From Lampropedia cohaerens (GTDB taxonomy: Bacteria > Pseudomonadota > Gammaproteobacteria > Burkholderiales > Burkholderiaceae_C), in NCBI RefSeq assembly GCF_001005215.1, contig NZ_LBNQ01000033.1, positions 62,001 through 126,000 of the forward strand: DNA of 64,000 nucleotides, given 5' to 3'. Of this stretch, positions 7,627 to 16,291 are shown piece after piece. Each line of letters opens with the position of its first letter. Within the stretch, counting starts at the first letter, position 1. The translations under genes and the position numbers were made by a program. Under the pieces are notes generated by a model. It was not told where the DNA came from and made no database searches. It saw only the letters and a list, made by a program, of their open reading frames with translations.

Positions 7627-10539
7627 TCATGCCGCCTTGAACTTCAGGAGGCGCAGCCCATTGACGACAACCAAAAGACTTGCCCCCATGTCAGCGAACA
7701 CAGCCATCCACATGGTGGCATGCCCTGTGAACGTCAACGCAAGGAACACCGCCTTGATGCCAAGGGCCAGAACGATGTTCTGCGTGAGGATCGCCGCAGT
7801 GCTACGCGACAGCCGGATGAAGGCGGGGATCTTGCGCAGGTCGTCGTCCATCAGGGCGACGTCGGCTGTTTCGATCGCGGTGTCGGTGCCGGCCGCGCCC
7901 ATGGCGAAGCCGATGTCGGCACGGGCGAGCGCGGGCGAATCGTTGATGCCGTCGCCCACCATGCCCACCTGGCCCTCGCCGCCGACCAGGCTTTCGATGG
8001 TCTTGAGCTTGTCTTCGGGCAGTTGGTCACCACGGGCTTCAGAGATTCCGACCTGGGCAGCGATGGCCGCGGCCGTGTGCTGGTTGTCCCCCGTCAGCAT
8101 CAGCGTGCGCACACCCAGCGCCTGCAGGTCGGCCACCGCCTCACGGCTGGTTTCCTTCACGGTGTCGGCCACTGCAAAAATGCCGAGCACGGTCGCATCG
8201 TCCATCAGCAGGATCGCTGTCTTGCCTTGGCGCTCCAGGGTCTCCAGCCGAGCCTGGAGCGTCGCTTCGCTCAGGCCCAGCTCCTGGGCGAGCCTGTGGT
8301 TGCCCATGTGCAACATGCGCCCGGCGACGCGGCCGCGCACGCCGCGGCCAGGCAGCGCCGCGAAGTCGTCGACCTCGTGCAGCGCGATGCCGTCACGGTT
8401 CGCCTTGCGGGCGATGGCCTGAGACACAGGATGGTCCGAGCGTGCCGCGAGGCTTGCGGCCCAGGCGGCAACTTCCTGCGCCTCGCCGATCAGCGGCACG
8501 AAGTCGGTCTGCTCGGGCTTGCCATGTGTGAGTGTGCCGGTCTTGTCCAGGGCCAACGCCTTGAGCTTGCGCCCGCCCTCCAGGTAGACGCCACCCTTGA
8601 TCAGGATGCCGCGTCGGGCGGCAGCGGCCAAGCCGCTGACGATGGTGACCGGCGTGGAGATGACCAGAGCGCAGGGGCAGGCGATCACCAGCAGTACCAG
8701 GGCCTTGTAGACCCAGTCAAACCATGCGCCGCCGAAGGCGAGCGGCGGCACGACGGCAACCAGCACGGACACCGCGAACACCGCCGGCGTGTAGACGCGG
8801 GCGAACTGGTCGACGAAGCGCTGCGTGGGCGCACGGCTGCCCTGCGCGGACTCCACGGCATGGATGATGCGCGCGAGCGTCGAGTCGCTGGCGCCTGCGG
8901 TCACCTTGTATTCGAAAGAGCCGGTCTCATTGATGGTTCCGGCGAAGACCTGGTCACCTTCGGCCTTCTCGACGGGCAGGCTCTCGCCGGTGATGGGCGC
9001 CTGGTTGATGGCCGATCGACCCGAGGTGATCAGGCCGTCCAGTGCGATGCGCTCGCCAGGACGCACGCGGACCACCGCGCCCTTTGCGACCTCCTTGGCC
9101 GGCAGCTCTGTCCATGAGCCATCGGCCTGCCGCACGGTCGCGGTCTCGGGCGCCAAGTCCATCAGCCCCCGAATGGCGTTGCGGGCGCGGTCCAGCGACT
9201 TCGCCTCGATCACTTCCGCCAACGCGAACAGGAACATGACCATGGCGGCCTCCGGCCAGTGGCCGATCGCCATGCCGCCGGTGACCGCGATGGCCATCAG
9301 GGCGTTCATGTTCAGGTTGAGGTTCTTCAGCGCGATCCAGCCCTTCTTGTAGGTGCTGAGGCCGCCGGTGAAGATCGAAACCAGTGCCAGCACGATCACG
9401 GCCCAATGATTGCCGTCGTTGACCCAGTACACGCCTTCGGCGGCCACCGCCGCAACGCCCGAAACCGCCATCGGCCACCAATTGGTCTTGTGCGCGGCCA
9501 CCGGGGCATCGCGCGGCTCATCAGTCCTCTGGACCTCGGCTTCCATGCCCAGCGATTCGATGGCTTCGACTGCCGGCTTGATCGCGTCGGGTGTGTGCCG
9601 AACCGTGAGCGTGCGCTGCATCAGGTTGAAATCCATTCCCTGCACGCCCGGCATGCCTTGCAGCTTGCCGCGGATCAGACTTTCCTCGGTCGGACAGTCC
9701 ATCTTCGCGATGCGAAGTACCGTGGTGGCTGTCTGCATGTCCTGCCGCGCAGCCTGCATTCCAATGGAAGCAAGCGCCTTCTCGATCGGCGCTGAGGTCG
9801 CCAGCGTGTGCTGGACTCCCAGCACACGCTGCATCAGATTGAAGTCGAGCGCGGTCACACCCGGCAGCTTGCCCAGCCGGTCGCGGATCAGCGCTTCTTC
9901 CGTCGGGCAATCCATGTTCTCGATCCGGTACGTCACCCGCTCGCCGATCGGCGGCGCGGAAACGGCAGCGGTTGGTTGCTGCTGCAGGGCCGAGGATGGG
10001 ATCACAGCCGCGGCTTCGATCGGCCCCGTGTGGCCGAAGGTCTGCTCCTTGGCGCGCATGCCGATCGAGGCCAGGACCTGCTCCATCTGCGCGCGTGCCT
10101 GAGCGAGGTGTTTCACCGACAGGGTGCGCTCAGCGAGGTCGAAGTCGAGGTCCTGAATTCCCTCGACTGCCCCGAGGTGCGAGCGGATGAGTTTCTCCTC
10201 GCTCGGGCAGTCCATGTTCTCGATGCGGTAGGTGGTCGACACGGCGGCGTCTCGGACAGCCTGAGCCTTCATGCCCACCGAATTCAGCGCTTGCTCCAAG
10301 GCATCGGCCGAGACTTCGCGGTGCGAAATGGTCAACAAACGCTGCGGAAGATCGAACAGGAGCCGCTCGACACCGGGCATGCCCTCCAGCGTTCGCCGCA
10401 CCAGTGCTTCCTCATTGCGGCAATCCATGTTGCTCACGTGGAAAACGGTGGTTTCAGTGCTGGCCTGCTCACTGGCGCACGCCGTCTGTTGGCCATTGCC
10501 GCCGGAGCAGGCGCATGGGCTGGAAGGTTCTTTGTTCAT
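7627..10539 (-). CDS. Heavy-metal efflux P1B-type ATPase (Pb/Cd/Zn) with four N-terminal MDC repeats
   Basis: ATP-driven exporter of soft divalent metals in the inner membrane, 970 residues. Four tandem HMA-like domains each keep a single-Cys MDCxxEE motif (C40, C111, C211, C282) instead of GMTCxxC. Then come membrane helices, the TGES actuator motif (518-521), CPC in the transport helix (621-623), phosphorylation motif DKTGT (665-669), an SDHP locus and MVGDGINDSPAL. The start at ATG 10537-10539 was chosen because the promoter -10 overlaps the upstream ATGs. CadA/ZntA/PbrA-like; the regulator and LspA partner suggest Pb/Cd. Confidence 0.93.
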   Translation of the reverse strand: MNKEPSSPCACSGGNGQQTACASEQASTETTVFHVSNMDCRNEEALVRRTLEGMPGVERLLFDLPQRLLTISHREVSADALEQALNSVGMKAQAVRDAAVSTTYRIENMDCPSEEKLIRSHLGAVEGIQDLDFDLAERTLSVKHLAQARAQMEQVLASIGMRAKEQTFGHTGPIEAAAVIPSSALQQQPTAAVSAPPIGERVTYRIENMDCPTEEALIRDRLGKLPGVTALDFNLMQRVLGVQHTLATSAPIEKALASIGMQAARQDMQTATTVLRIAKMDCPTEESLIRGKLQGMPGVQGMDFNLMQRTLTVRHTPDAIKPAVEAIESLGMEAEVQRTDEPRDAPVAAHKTNWWPMAVSGVAAVAAEGVYWVNDGNHWAVIVLALVSIFTGGLSTYKKGWIALKNLNLNMNALMAIAVTGGMAIGHWPEAAMVMFLFALAEVIEAKSLDRARNAIRGLMDLAPETATVRQADGSWTELPAKEVAKGAVVRVRPGERIALDGLITSGRSAINQAPITGESLPVEKAEGDQVFAGTINETGSFEYKVTAGASDSTLARIIHAVESAQGSRAPTQRFVDQFARVYTPAVFAVSVLVAVVPPLAFGGAWFDWVYKALVLLVIACPCALVISTPVTIVSGLAAAARRGILIKGGVYLEGGRKLKALALDKTGTLTHGKPEQTDFVPLIGEAQEVAAWAASLAARSDHPVSQAIARKANRDGIALHEVDDFAALPGRGVRGRVAGRMLHMGNHRLAQELGLSEATLQARLETLERQGKTAILLMDDATVLGIFAVADTVKETSREAVADLQALGVRTLMLTGDNQHTAAAIAAQVGISEARGDQLPEDKLKTIESLVGGEGQVGMVGDGINDSPALARADIGFAMGAAGTDTAIETADVALMDDDLRKIPAFIRLSRSTAAILTQNIVLALGIKAVFLALTFTGHATMWMAVFADMGASLLVVVNGLRLLKFKAA

Positions 10540-10579
10540 AGATCGCTCTTCATTGACAAGGTTTTCCCCGGATGCCATC

Positions 10580-10610
10580 ATTAGAAAACCTCTAGTAGAT
10601 ATAGAGTCAA
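10580..10610 (-). promoter_or_regulatory. MerR-family operator-promoter for the P-type ATPase operon
   Basis: Minus strand: -35 TTGACT (10605-10610), 19-base spacer, -10 TCTAAT (10580-10585). The spacer includes the imperfect dyad CTCTA-N7-TAGAG. The spacer length and the divergent MerR-type gene at 10631 identify a CadR/PbrR-type site. Confidence 0.85.
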
Positions 10611-10630
10611 GTTTTTTATAGGAAGCAACC

Positions 10631-11029
10631 ATGATGCGGATCGGTGAACTGGGCAAGAAGGCAGATTGCTTGGTGCAGACCGTGCGCTTTTACGAGTCAG
10701 AAGGCTTGCTGCCCGAGCCTGCACGTAGCGAGGGCAACTTCAGGCTCTATGACGAAGTCCATTTGCAGCGCTTGCTGTTCATCCGCCGCTGCCGGGCGAA
10801 GGACATGACGCTGGATGAGATCCGTCAACTGCTGAACTTACGGGATCGGCCAGAGTTGGGCTGCGGCGAGGTGAACGCGCTGGTCGACGCTCATATCGCG
10901 CAAGTGCGGACCAAGATGAAGGAATTGCGCGCCTTGGAGCGCGAGTTAATGGATCTGCGACGCTCCTGCGATAGCGCCCGAACCTCGCGCGAGTGCGGCA
11001 TTCTCAACAGCTTGGCCGAGCCCGCCTGA
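10631..11029 (+). CDS. MerR-family regulator, CadR/PbrR type
   Basis: A 132-residue regulator: winged HTH at about 3-70 (MRIGELGKKADCLVQTVRFYE), coiled dimerisation helix, and metal-binding cysteines at C78, C113 and C122, the CadR/PbrR/ZntR arrangement. The C-terminal RSCDSARTSRECGIL loop resembles lead/cadmium sensors. The ribosome site AGGAAG precedes ATG 10631. It should activate the divergent ATPase operon when Pb/Cd/Zn binds; a second matching operator lies at 11974-12005. Which metal it prefers cannot be read from sequence. Confidence 0.88.
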   Translation: MMRIGELGKKADCLVQTVRFYESEGLLPEPARSEGNFRLYDEVHLQRLLFIRRCRAKDMTLDEIRQLLNLRDRPELGCGEVNALVDAHIAQVRTKMKELRALERELMDLRRSCDSARTSRECGILNSLAEPA

Positions 11030-11419
11030 AGCTCGAGCGTGTCATCGGTGCTGGAAGTGATCGGGTCCAGTTCTGAGAGCCACGTGCCGCGCTCCATCAT
11101 GCGAAAGCGCGCGATTCTGACGTTTTGAGACGGCGTGCGACCGAGGGCGTGGCCCACAGGAGCCAGCGCGAGCCGGACGACCTGCGCGCCGCAATCTCCG
11201 CCACCTTACGGGTTCTCCAGGCCAGACCGAGCATCGCGGCGTGGCTGCGCAGGTGCAGGTGCAGGCCAAGGTAGCAGTGCGCCACGACGCGGCCCGACTC
11301 ATGGGCACGCCACGCAACTCGCGATCGCTTCGCAAGAAGCCGCAAGGCCCGACTCGCGCAAGAATGCGACGTGGGCAAGATCGTATAGCCAGCAGCGCAA
11401 GCGTTTGCCGCTGCTGGCC
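11030..11419. other. Unassigned stretch, probably decayed DNA
   Basis: About 390 bases between the regulator and the desaturase remnant. Several overlapping frames exist on both strands, but none has a ribosome site or a recognisable sequence. It may be remnant sequence left by rearrangement of the cargo region. Confidence 0.4.
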
Positions 11420-11947
11420 GGCTCCGGAAGGGATAGACAAGCTGCGGGCCGTAGTCCATTGGAAAGTCCATCTTTCTTGAGTGTCACTCTTTGGCGCCCA
11501 GCGTGTGCTTTTGCGACCGGAAAGCGCTGAACAAGTGGCCCCCGGGCATCCAGAAATCGCCGTAGTTGACTTGGGCGTCTTCGTGCTCACGCTTGTGATG
11601 CCAGCGATGGGCTTCAGCCACCCCGATCAACAATCCCAACGGCCCGACCCGGTATCCCAGATTGGAGTGCTGGAAGGCCAGATGCACGACCAAGAAGCCG
11701 AGCCATGCGCCGACGGCCAACCACAGCTTGGAACGCCGCTACTGGCTCAACGGGGAGTGGAAAGGCCGCCCGCCCTCTAGCAAGGCGGCACAAGCGAGCG
11801 CGACGATCACTGTGAGTAGCTCCGTCGGAAAAGACGGCCGGCCGGTCGCGAGCTCGCCGAAGAGCACAACCGCAGTGGCGCCACGGATCAGTGGATAGCA
11901 GCCATACCGGATGACAGTCGCAATGAAGGGGGCGCATTGGTGCTCAT
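11420..11947 (-). pseudogene. Decayed sterol desaturase / fatty acid hydroxylase family gene
   Basis: Reading from ATG 11947, a frameshift occurs within the first codons, then a frame runs VIRYGCYPLIRGATAVV... to an in-frame TAG near 11738, then continues FQHSNLGYRVGPLGLL and AEAHRWHHKREHEDAQVNYG. HRWHH followed by NYG is the third histidine box of the desaturase/hydroxylase superfamily. The first two histidine boxes are missing, implying an internal deletion. A likely native C-terminus (DFPMDYGPQLVYPF) appears in another frame near 11420-11470. Several independent lesions make this a pseudogene. Confidence 0.7.
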
Positions 11948-11973
11948 CTGTTCTGTCCTAAAGCTCTGACTGG

Positions 11974-12005
11974 ATTGGAAAACCTTCTAGCTACGGTAGA
12001 GTCAA
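11974..12005 (-). promoter_or_regulatory. Second CadR/PbrR-type operator-promoter
   Basis: Minus strand: -35 TTGACT (12000-12005), then a spacer with CTAGAAGGTTT, and -10 TCCAAT (11974-11979). It matches the ATPase promoter closely (TTGACTCTA...CTAGA.GGTTTTC.AAT) but has a 20-base spacer instead of 19. It points at the decayed desaturase gene; the cation diffusion facilitator lies on the other side. Confidence 0.7.
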
Positions 12006-12104
12006 GGGCGTCCGGGAAGACCCTGTGGCAAGTTCGTTGCATCTGCGCCTTGACTCTCCAGCCGCTACAGGCTTCAGCATCCATCGATTTGGAAGGAACA
12101 ATGC

Positions 12105-12740
12105 ATGGCTGAAAACCACAGAGATCACGAAAACGACGAGTTGGGCCGCCTAGATGCGAGCGATGCGAAGGACCGAAAGATTCTTCTGACTGTGTTGCTG
12201 ATCAACCTGACGCAGTCCGCCGCCGGCATTGCCCTTGGCATCTGGGCTGGCTCTACGGCGCTGATGGGCGCCGGGTTGGACAACCTCGCCGATGCGTCGG
12301 TCTATGCGGTTAGCCTGTATGCCGTCGGTCGTGCGGCAACGGTCAAGGTGGGCGCGGCCCGCTTGTCGGGTTTCTTGCTAATCGGCCTGGCCGCGCTGCT
12401 GCTGTTGGAAGTCCTACGCCGCTTCGCTGGAGGGGAAGAGCCTGTCGGCCCAGCCATGATGGCCATGGCCGCGCTGAACGCGGCTTTGAACCTAGTGTGC
12501 CTCAGACTACTGCGCCGCCATCGCGGGGAAGATGTGAACTTCAAGGCGTCAGCGATCTTTACCAGCAACGACTCCATCGTCAATGGTGCGATTGTGCTGT
12601 CCGGGGTGCTGGTGATGGGGTTCGGGTCGAACATCCCGGATCTGGTGCTGGGCGTCATCGTGGCCGCAATCGCAGCGAATGGGGGGCGGGAAATCCTGCG
12701 CGAAGCATCGGAAACAGCTCGCCGTAAGGCGGGCACATAA
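12105..12740 (+). CDS. Cation diffusion facilitator family transporter
   Basis: A 211-residue, six-helix membrane protein. The second helix carries the metal-site motif DNLAD (a variant of the HxxxD/DxxxD site of CDF transporters), and the later helix carries SNDSIVNGAIVL and GSNIPDLVLG. Short compared with typical CDF proteins (about 300): the cytosolic C-terminal domain is missing, as in short cargo-borne versions. The N-terminus is charged and His-containing. Ribosome site GGAAGG precedes ATG 12105. Inferred role: export of a divalent metal beside the ATPase. Confidence 0.85.
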   Translation: MAENHRDHENDELGRLDASDAKDRKILLTVLLINLTQSAAGIALGIWAGSTALMGAGLDNLADASVYAVSLYAVGRAATVKVGAARLSGFLLIGLAALLLLEVLRRFAGGEEPVGPAMMAMAALNAALNLVCLRLLRRHRGEDVNFKASAIFTSNDSIVNGAIVLSGVLVMGFGSNIPDLVLGVIVAAIAANGGREILREASETARRKAGT

Positions 12741-13463
12741 GGCATGTTTTCGCCCAGTTCATCCCGAGGTTTACCTCTGCAAAAGAGGTAGTCCAGCCTT
12801 TGGGCTACGGCCTCGGCTGCAGCCGAGCGTACCATTGGCGATGGCCGCGCGATAGGCGGGCATGCCGTTCTCGACCTCCGTCTGCCGTACAGCAGCGGTG
12901 CGCAAGGTTGAGGGTGCATGTCGTCTCTCCTGTTCGTGTGGCCCAGGCCAATGGCCGGGCCGGGACGTTGATGGGCAGGAGAATGGCGCCGAAGGCCCAA
13001 CGGCCTTCGGCTCGGGAGAAAAGAGGAACCACCCGTGGGCTGATTGGCAGGCCCGGTCGTCGCTAGAACCGTCTGCTCATCAAGCAATCACACCCGGCCC
13101 ATGTCGTGGCTGGGGCCGGCATCGTCTGGCGCACATCCGCGCACAAAGGGAGCCCGTTTTTGCACCGGCGGGCACCGGCACCGATTACCGCTGACCACGA
13201 AGGGTCTCCCGGTGGCTCGTGCAGCCTGGCAAGCCACCGGGAGACCCTTCGCAGAGGGCGGAAGAAACGCAGATCAACAGAACGCGCGTGGTGCGGCTCG
13301 CAGAGAAGCTACCTTCAGGTCCCGCGGCCGGGGACGGCTGGGCGGGACGCGCACACGGATCAAGAAGGCGTTGCGCGCTGGGCGTCCCGCAGGGCATGCG
13401 GCGGAGTGCGGGACAGGGGCCACGCCGCCGAAGGCGGGCACGGCTCACGGGGAACGGGGGCGG
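12741..13463. other. Non-coding junction between metal cargo and ICE backbone
   Basis: 723 bases. It carries an inverted repeat GCCGAAGGC/GCCTTCGGC at 12988-13011 and the 20-base perfect hairpin at 13198-13251. A GGAGAG-ATG start at 12919 (minus) opens only a frame antisense to the transporter. A very long plus-strand frame beginning at 13044 is the antisense shadow of topB. No gene could be supported. Confidence 0.5.
13198..13251. repeat. Perfect 20-base hairpin downstream of topB
   Basis: The left arm at 13198-13217 (CGAAGGGTCTCCCGGTGGCT) is the exact reverse complement of 13232-13251, with a 14-base loop. It is about 210 bases beyond the topB stop and lacks a T run. It could be an mRNA end structure, a replication or transfer hairpin, or a small mobile-element remnant. 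Confidence 0.75.
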
Positions 13464-15494
13464 TCAGGAGCCTTTGCGGCCGCTACGGCGCGGGCGCGAG
13501 GCGCCGCGCTTGGAGCTGCCGGATTCGACTGGCAGCGTGCCTTTGCAGTCCGGGTAGCGGCTGCACGACCAGAACGGGCCGCTCTTGCCGCTGCGCTGGC
13601 GCGTGGGTGCGCCGCACTGCGGGCATGCCGGCCCTTGGGGAACCTTGATGGACAGGGAGGCGCTGCCGTACTGCGCAATCAACTGCGAAATCCACGCGGC
13701 CTGCTTGCCGATGAACACGTCCAGGGTGAGCTGTCCGGCCTCGATCATGTCGAGCGCCTGTTCCCAGACGGCGGTGGTGCCAGGGTCGGCAATCGCCGCA
13801 GGCACGGCATCGATCAAAGTGAAAGCCGCATCCGAGGCGCGGATGGCGCGCCCCTTCTTCACGAGGTAGCCGCGAGCGATCAGGCCGCCGATGATGTTGG
13901 CCCGCGTCGCTTCGGTGCCGATGCCAACCGTATCCTTGAGCTTCTGCTTCAGGCGGGGATCGGACACCAGCTTGGCGACGCCTTTCATGGACTTGACCAA
14001 CTCGCCTTGCGTGTACGGTTTGGGCGGCAGCGTCTTGAGTGCCTTGAGATCGACGTCGGCCACCTGGCATGCCAGGCCCTCATACAGTTTCGGCAGCGCG
14101 GGCAGCACCTGGGCGCGGACCGCAGTATCGCCCTCGCCATCACCGTCTTCGGCCTGCGGCTCGGCGAGCACCTGGCGCCAACCCGGGATGACAACCTGCT
14201 TGCCCGTGGCCGCCAGGTTCTGCCCCCCGCACGAAAACTTGGCCACAGTGCGGTCGAACTCGTGGTGAGGGAGGAACTGCGCCAGGTAATGCGACCGGAT
14301 GAGCCTGTACACGGCCAGTTCCTTCTCGCTCATGGCGGAGAGCTTCGCCGGTTCGAGCGTCGGGATGATGCCGTGGTGCGCCGTGACCTTGCCATCGTTC
14401 CAGGCGCGCGAGCGCTGCGAGCGGTCGAGCTGGCCCATGATCGAGCGCAGCGAGGGATCGGTCTTGAGCAGGCTGTCGAGAACGGTGGGCACTTCGGCAA
14501 ACATGCTCTCGGGCAGGTAGCCGGAGTCCGAGCGGGGGTACGTCGTGGCCTTGTGCGTCTCGTACAGGGCTTGGGCAATCTCCAAGGTTTCCTGCACGTC
14601 CAGCCCAAGCTGCTTGGAACACACTTCCTGCAAGGTGCCCAGGTCGAACGGCAGCGGCGGGCCTTCGCGGACACGCTCAGTCTCCACCGACACGACGTGG
14701 GCACTGCCCGCAGCGCGGATCTGCTGCATGGTCTGCTGTGCGACCGGCTGCCGCAGGCAGCGGCCTGCGTCGTCGGTGCACGCATCGGGTGGAACCCATT
14801 GCGCGGCGAAAGTCGAACCGCCTGCGAACAGGGACACGGCGATGGCCCAGTATGGTACGGACACGAAGCGCGCGATCTCGCGGTCGCGGTCCACAACGAG
14901 CTTGAGCGTCGGGGTCTGTACGCGGCCGACCGACAGCACGCCGTCGTAACCCGCCTGTCGCCCCAGCACCGTGAACAGCCGGCTCAGGTTCATGCCCACG
15001 AGCCAATCCGCACGGGAGCGCGCCAGCGCCGAGTGGTACATCGAAAGCGTCTCGGCCGAAGGCCGCAGCTTGCCCAGTGCCGCCCGAATGGACGCATCGT
15101 TGAGCGCCGACAGCCACAGGCGTTCGATGGGGCCGCGGTAGCCGCAAAGCTCCACGATCTCGCGGGCGATCAATTCGCCCTCGCGGTCGGCATCGGTGGC
15201 GATAACCAGGTGAGTCGCCTTCGCCAAGAGCGCCTTGACGACCTTGAATTGCGTGGCGGTCTTCGGTTTGACCTCGACCCGCCAGTGCTGGGGAATGATG
15301 GGCAACTGCTCAACGGACCATCGTTTGAGCTGCTCGTCGTAGGCCTCGGGCGGCGCCGCCTCCACGAGATGGCCGATGCACCAGGTGACCGTGACGCCGG
15401 AACCGTTGAGGCAGCCTTCACCGCGCTGCGTGGCGCCGAGAATCCGGCCAATGTCTTTGCCCTGGGAGGGCTTCTCGCACAAGAACAGCCGCAT
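13464..15494 (-). CDS. topB: ICE DNA topoisomerase III
   Basis: Type IA topoisomerase of 676 residues starting MRLFLCEKPSQGKD (ATG 15492-15494); the longer upstream frame is not typical of the family. TOPRIM domain with CEKPS (E7) and DADREGE (101-107); active-site tyrosine Y319 in TTYPRSDSGYL; C-terminal zinc ribbon CPQCG...CSRYPDC. Relaxes or decatenates DNA during ICE replication and transfer. Such a topB next to ssb is a hallmark of ICEclc/PAGI-2 elements. Its leader contains the palindrome at 15708-15722. Confidence 0.95.
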   Translation of the reverse strand: MRLFLCEKPSQGKDIGRILGATQRGEGCLNGSGVTVTWCIGHLVEAAPPEAYDEQLKRWSVEQLPIIPQHWRVEVKPKTATQFKVVKALLAKATHLVIATDADREGELIAREIVELCGYRGPIERLWLSALNDASIRAALGKLRPSAETLSMYHSALARSRADWLVGMNLSRLFTVLGRQAGYDGVLSVGRVQTPTLKLVVDRDREIARFVSVPYWAIAVSLFAGGSTFAAQWVPPDACTDDAGRCLRQPVAQQTMQQIRAAGSAHVVSVETERVREGPPLPFDLGTLQEVCSKQLGLDVQETLEIAQALYETHKATTYPRSDSGYLPESMFAEVPTVLDSLLKTDPSLRSIMGQLDRSQRSRAWNDGKVTAHHGIIPTLEPAKLSAMSEKELAVYRLIRSHYLAQFLPHHEFDRTVAKFSCGGQNLAATGKQVVIPGWRQVLAEPQAEDGDGEGDTAVRAQVLPALPKLYEGLACQVADVDLKALKTLPPKPYTQGELVKSMKGVAKLVSDPRLKQKLKDTVGIGTEATRANIIGGLIARGYLVKKGRAIRASDAAFTLIDAVPAAIADPGTTAVWEQALDMIEAGQLTLDVFIGKQAAWISQLIAQYGSASLSIKVPQGPACPQCGAPTRQRSGKSGPFWSCSRYPDCKGTLPVESGSSKRGASRPRRSGRKGS

Positions 15495-15707
15495 ATCCGT
15501 CCATCCCGATTCCTGTTGTTCATGGAGTTGCTGGGATCGAGGATGCCGAGCGCAGCCCCTGGCAGCAGCAAACAAGCCGCATGCGGCAGCGACCGCTTTC
15601 ACGCCGATGAAATGGCGAGTGCGGGGAAGGTGCGTGGCCGGAAGTGTGCGGGCCGAGAGCCGCGATTTCCGGGAGCGCGCGTGGAACTCGGTGGACGTTG
15701 GTGGAGC

Positions 15708-15722
15708 TATCCCCTGGGGATA
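15708..15722. promoter_or_regulatory. ICE palindrome, copy 1 (TATCCCC-T-GGGGATA)
   Basis: A perfect 15-base palindrome between ssb and topB, about 215 bases ahead of the topB start. Two further copies lie at 17721-17743 and 17868-17884, all in non-coding leaders of the same leftward gene block. Candidate operator; the binding protein is unknown. Confidence 0.7.
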
Positions 15723-15777
15723 ATTCGCAGCGCATGGAGGGCGGCGAAGCACTGCGGCAGCCGCCCTCCATGCCCGA

Positions 15778-16218
15778 TCACTTCCTGCGCTTGGTCTCTT
15801 TCGGCGCCGTCGATTCCTGGGTGGCCTGGGGCTTCGGCTCTGCCTCCTGTGGCTTCGGGCTGAGGGCCACAGACTCGATGCGGTACGGCAGGATGCCGAC
15901 ACTGCGCGCGTTGACCTGCCAAGTCTCACGCGGCTGATCTTCGTTGTCCGTCCAGGGGTCGCGCTCCATGCGGCCGACGACCAGCACCCGCATGCCCTTC
16001 TGGTAGAGCTGCTGCCAGCGGTCGGCGTCGTGGTGCCAGAGTTCCACCGGCGCCCAGAAGCCGCCGCGGTCCTCGAACTCGCCGCCCTTGGTGGGGACGG
16101 GGTTGTCGAAGTACACGTTCAGCCGGAGCAACCGGCGAGGATCGTCGTTGCCATTGGGGAATTCGCGGTACTCGGGAGGCGATCCGATGTTGCCCTCGCC
16201 GATGAATTGTGTGCTCAT
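15778..16218 (-). CDS. ssb: ICE single-stranded DNA-binding protein
   Basis: A 146-residue SSB: OB-fold of about 110 residues (MSTQFIGEGNIGSPPEYREFP..., VGRMERDPW, VNARSVGILPYRIESV) and a charged, proline-rich tail. The tail lacks the classic DDDIPF ending, as in many ICE SSBs. Preceded by GGAGATTCCAAC. Protects single strands during ICE transfer or replication. In ICEclc, ssb lies next to inrR; here the neighbour is the DUF3158 gene. Confidence 0.93.
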   Translation of the reverse strand: MSTQFIGEGNIGSPPEYREFPNGNDDPRRLLRLNVYFDNPVPTKGGEFEDRGGFWAPVELWHHDADRWQQLYQKGMRVLVVGRMERDPWTDNEDQPRETWQVNARSVGILPYRIESVALSPKPQEAEPKPQATQESTAPKETKRRK

Positions 16219-16291
16219 GTTGGAATCTCCGTGGTGGTTGAAATACCCGTGCCTCGTTGGGCTCGGGCGCGTGCTCGGATGGCAGGCGCAA

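Noticed and set aside
7720..9117. 465-codon frame on the plus strand
   Set aside because: Antisense to the P-type ATPase.
12302..13087. 261-codon frame on the minus strand
   Set aside because: Antisense to the cation diffusion facilitator; its GGAGAG-ATG at 12919 is suggestive, but the protein has no sensible sequence.
13044..15863. 939-codon open frame on the plus strand
   Set aside because: Antisense to topB, whose catalytic motifs are all on the minus strand; GC-rich third positions create the shadow frame.
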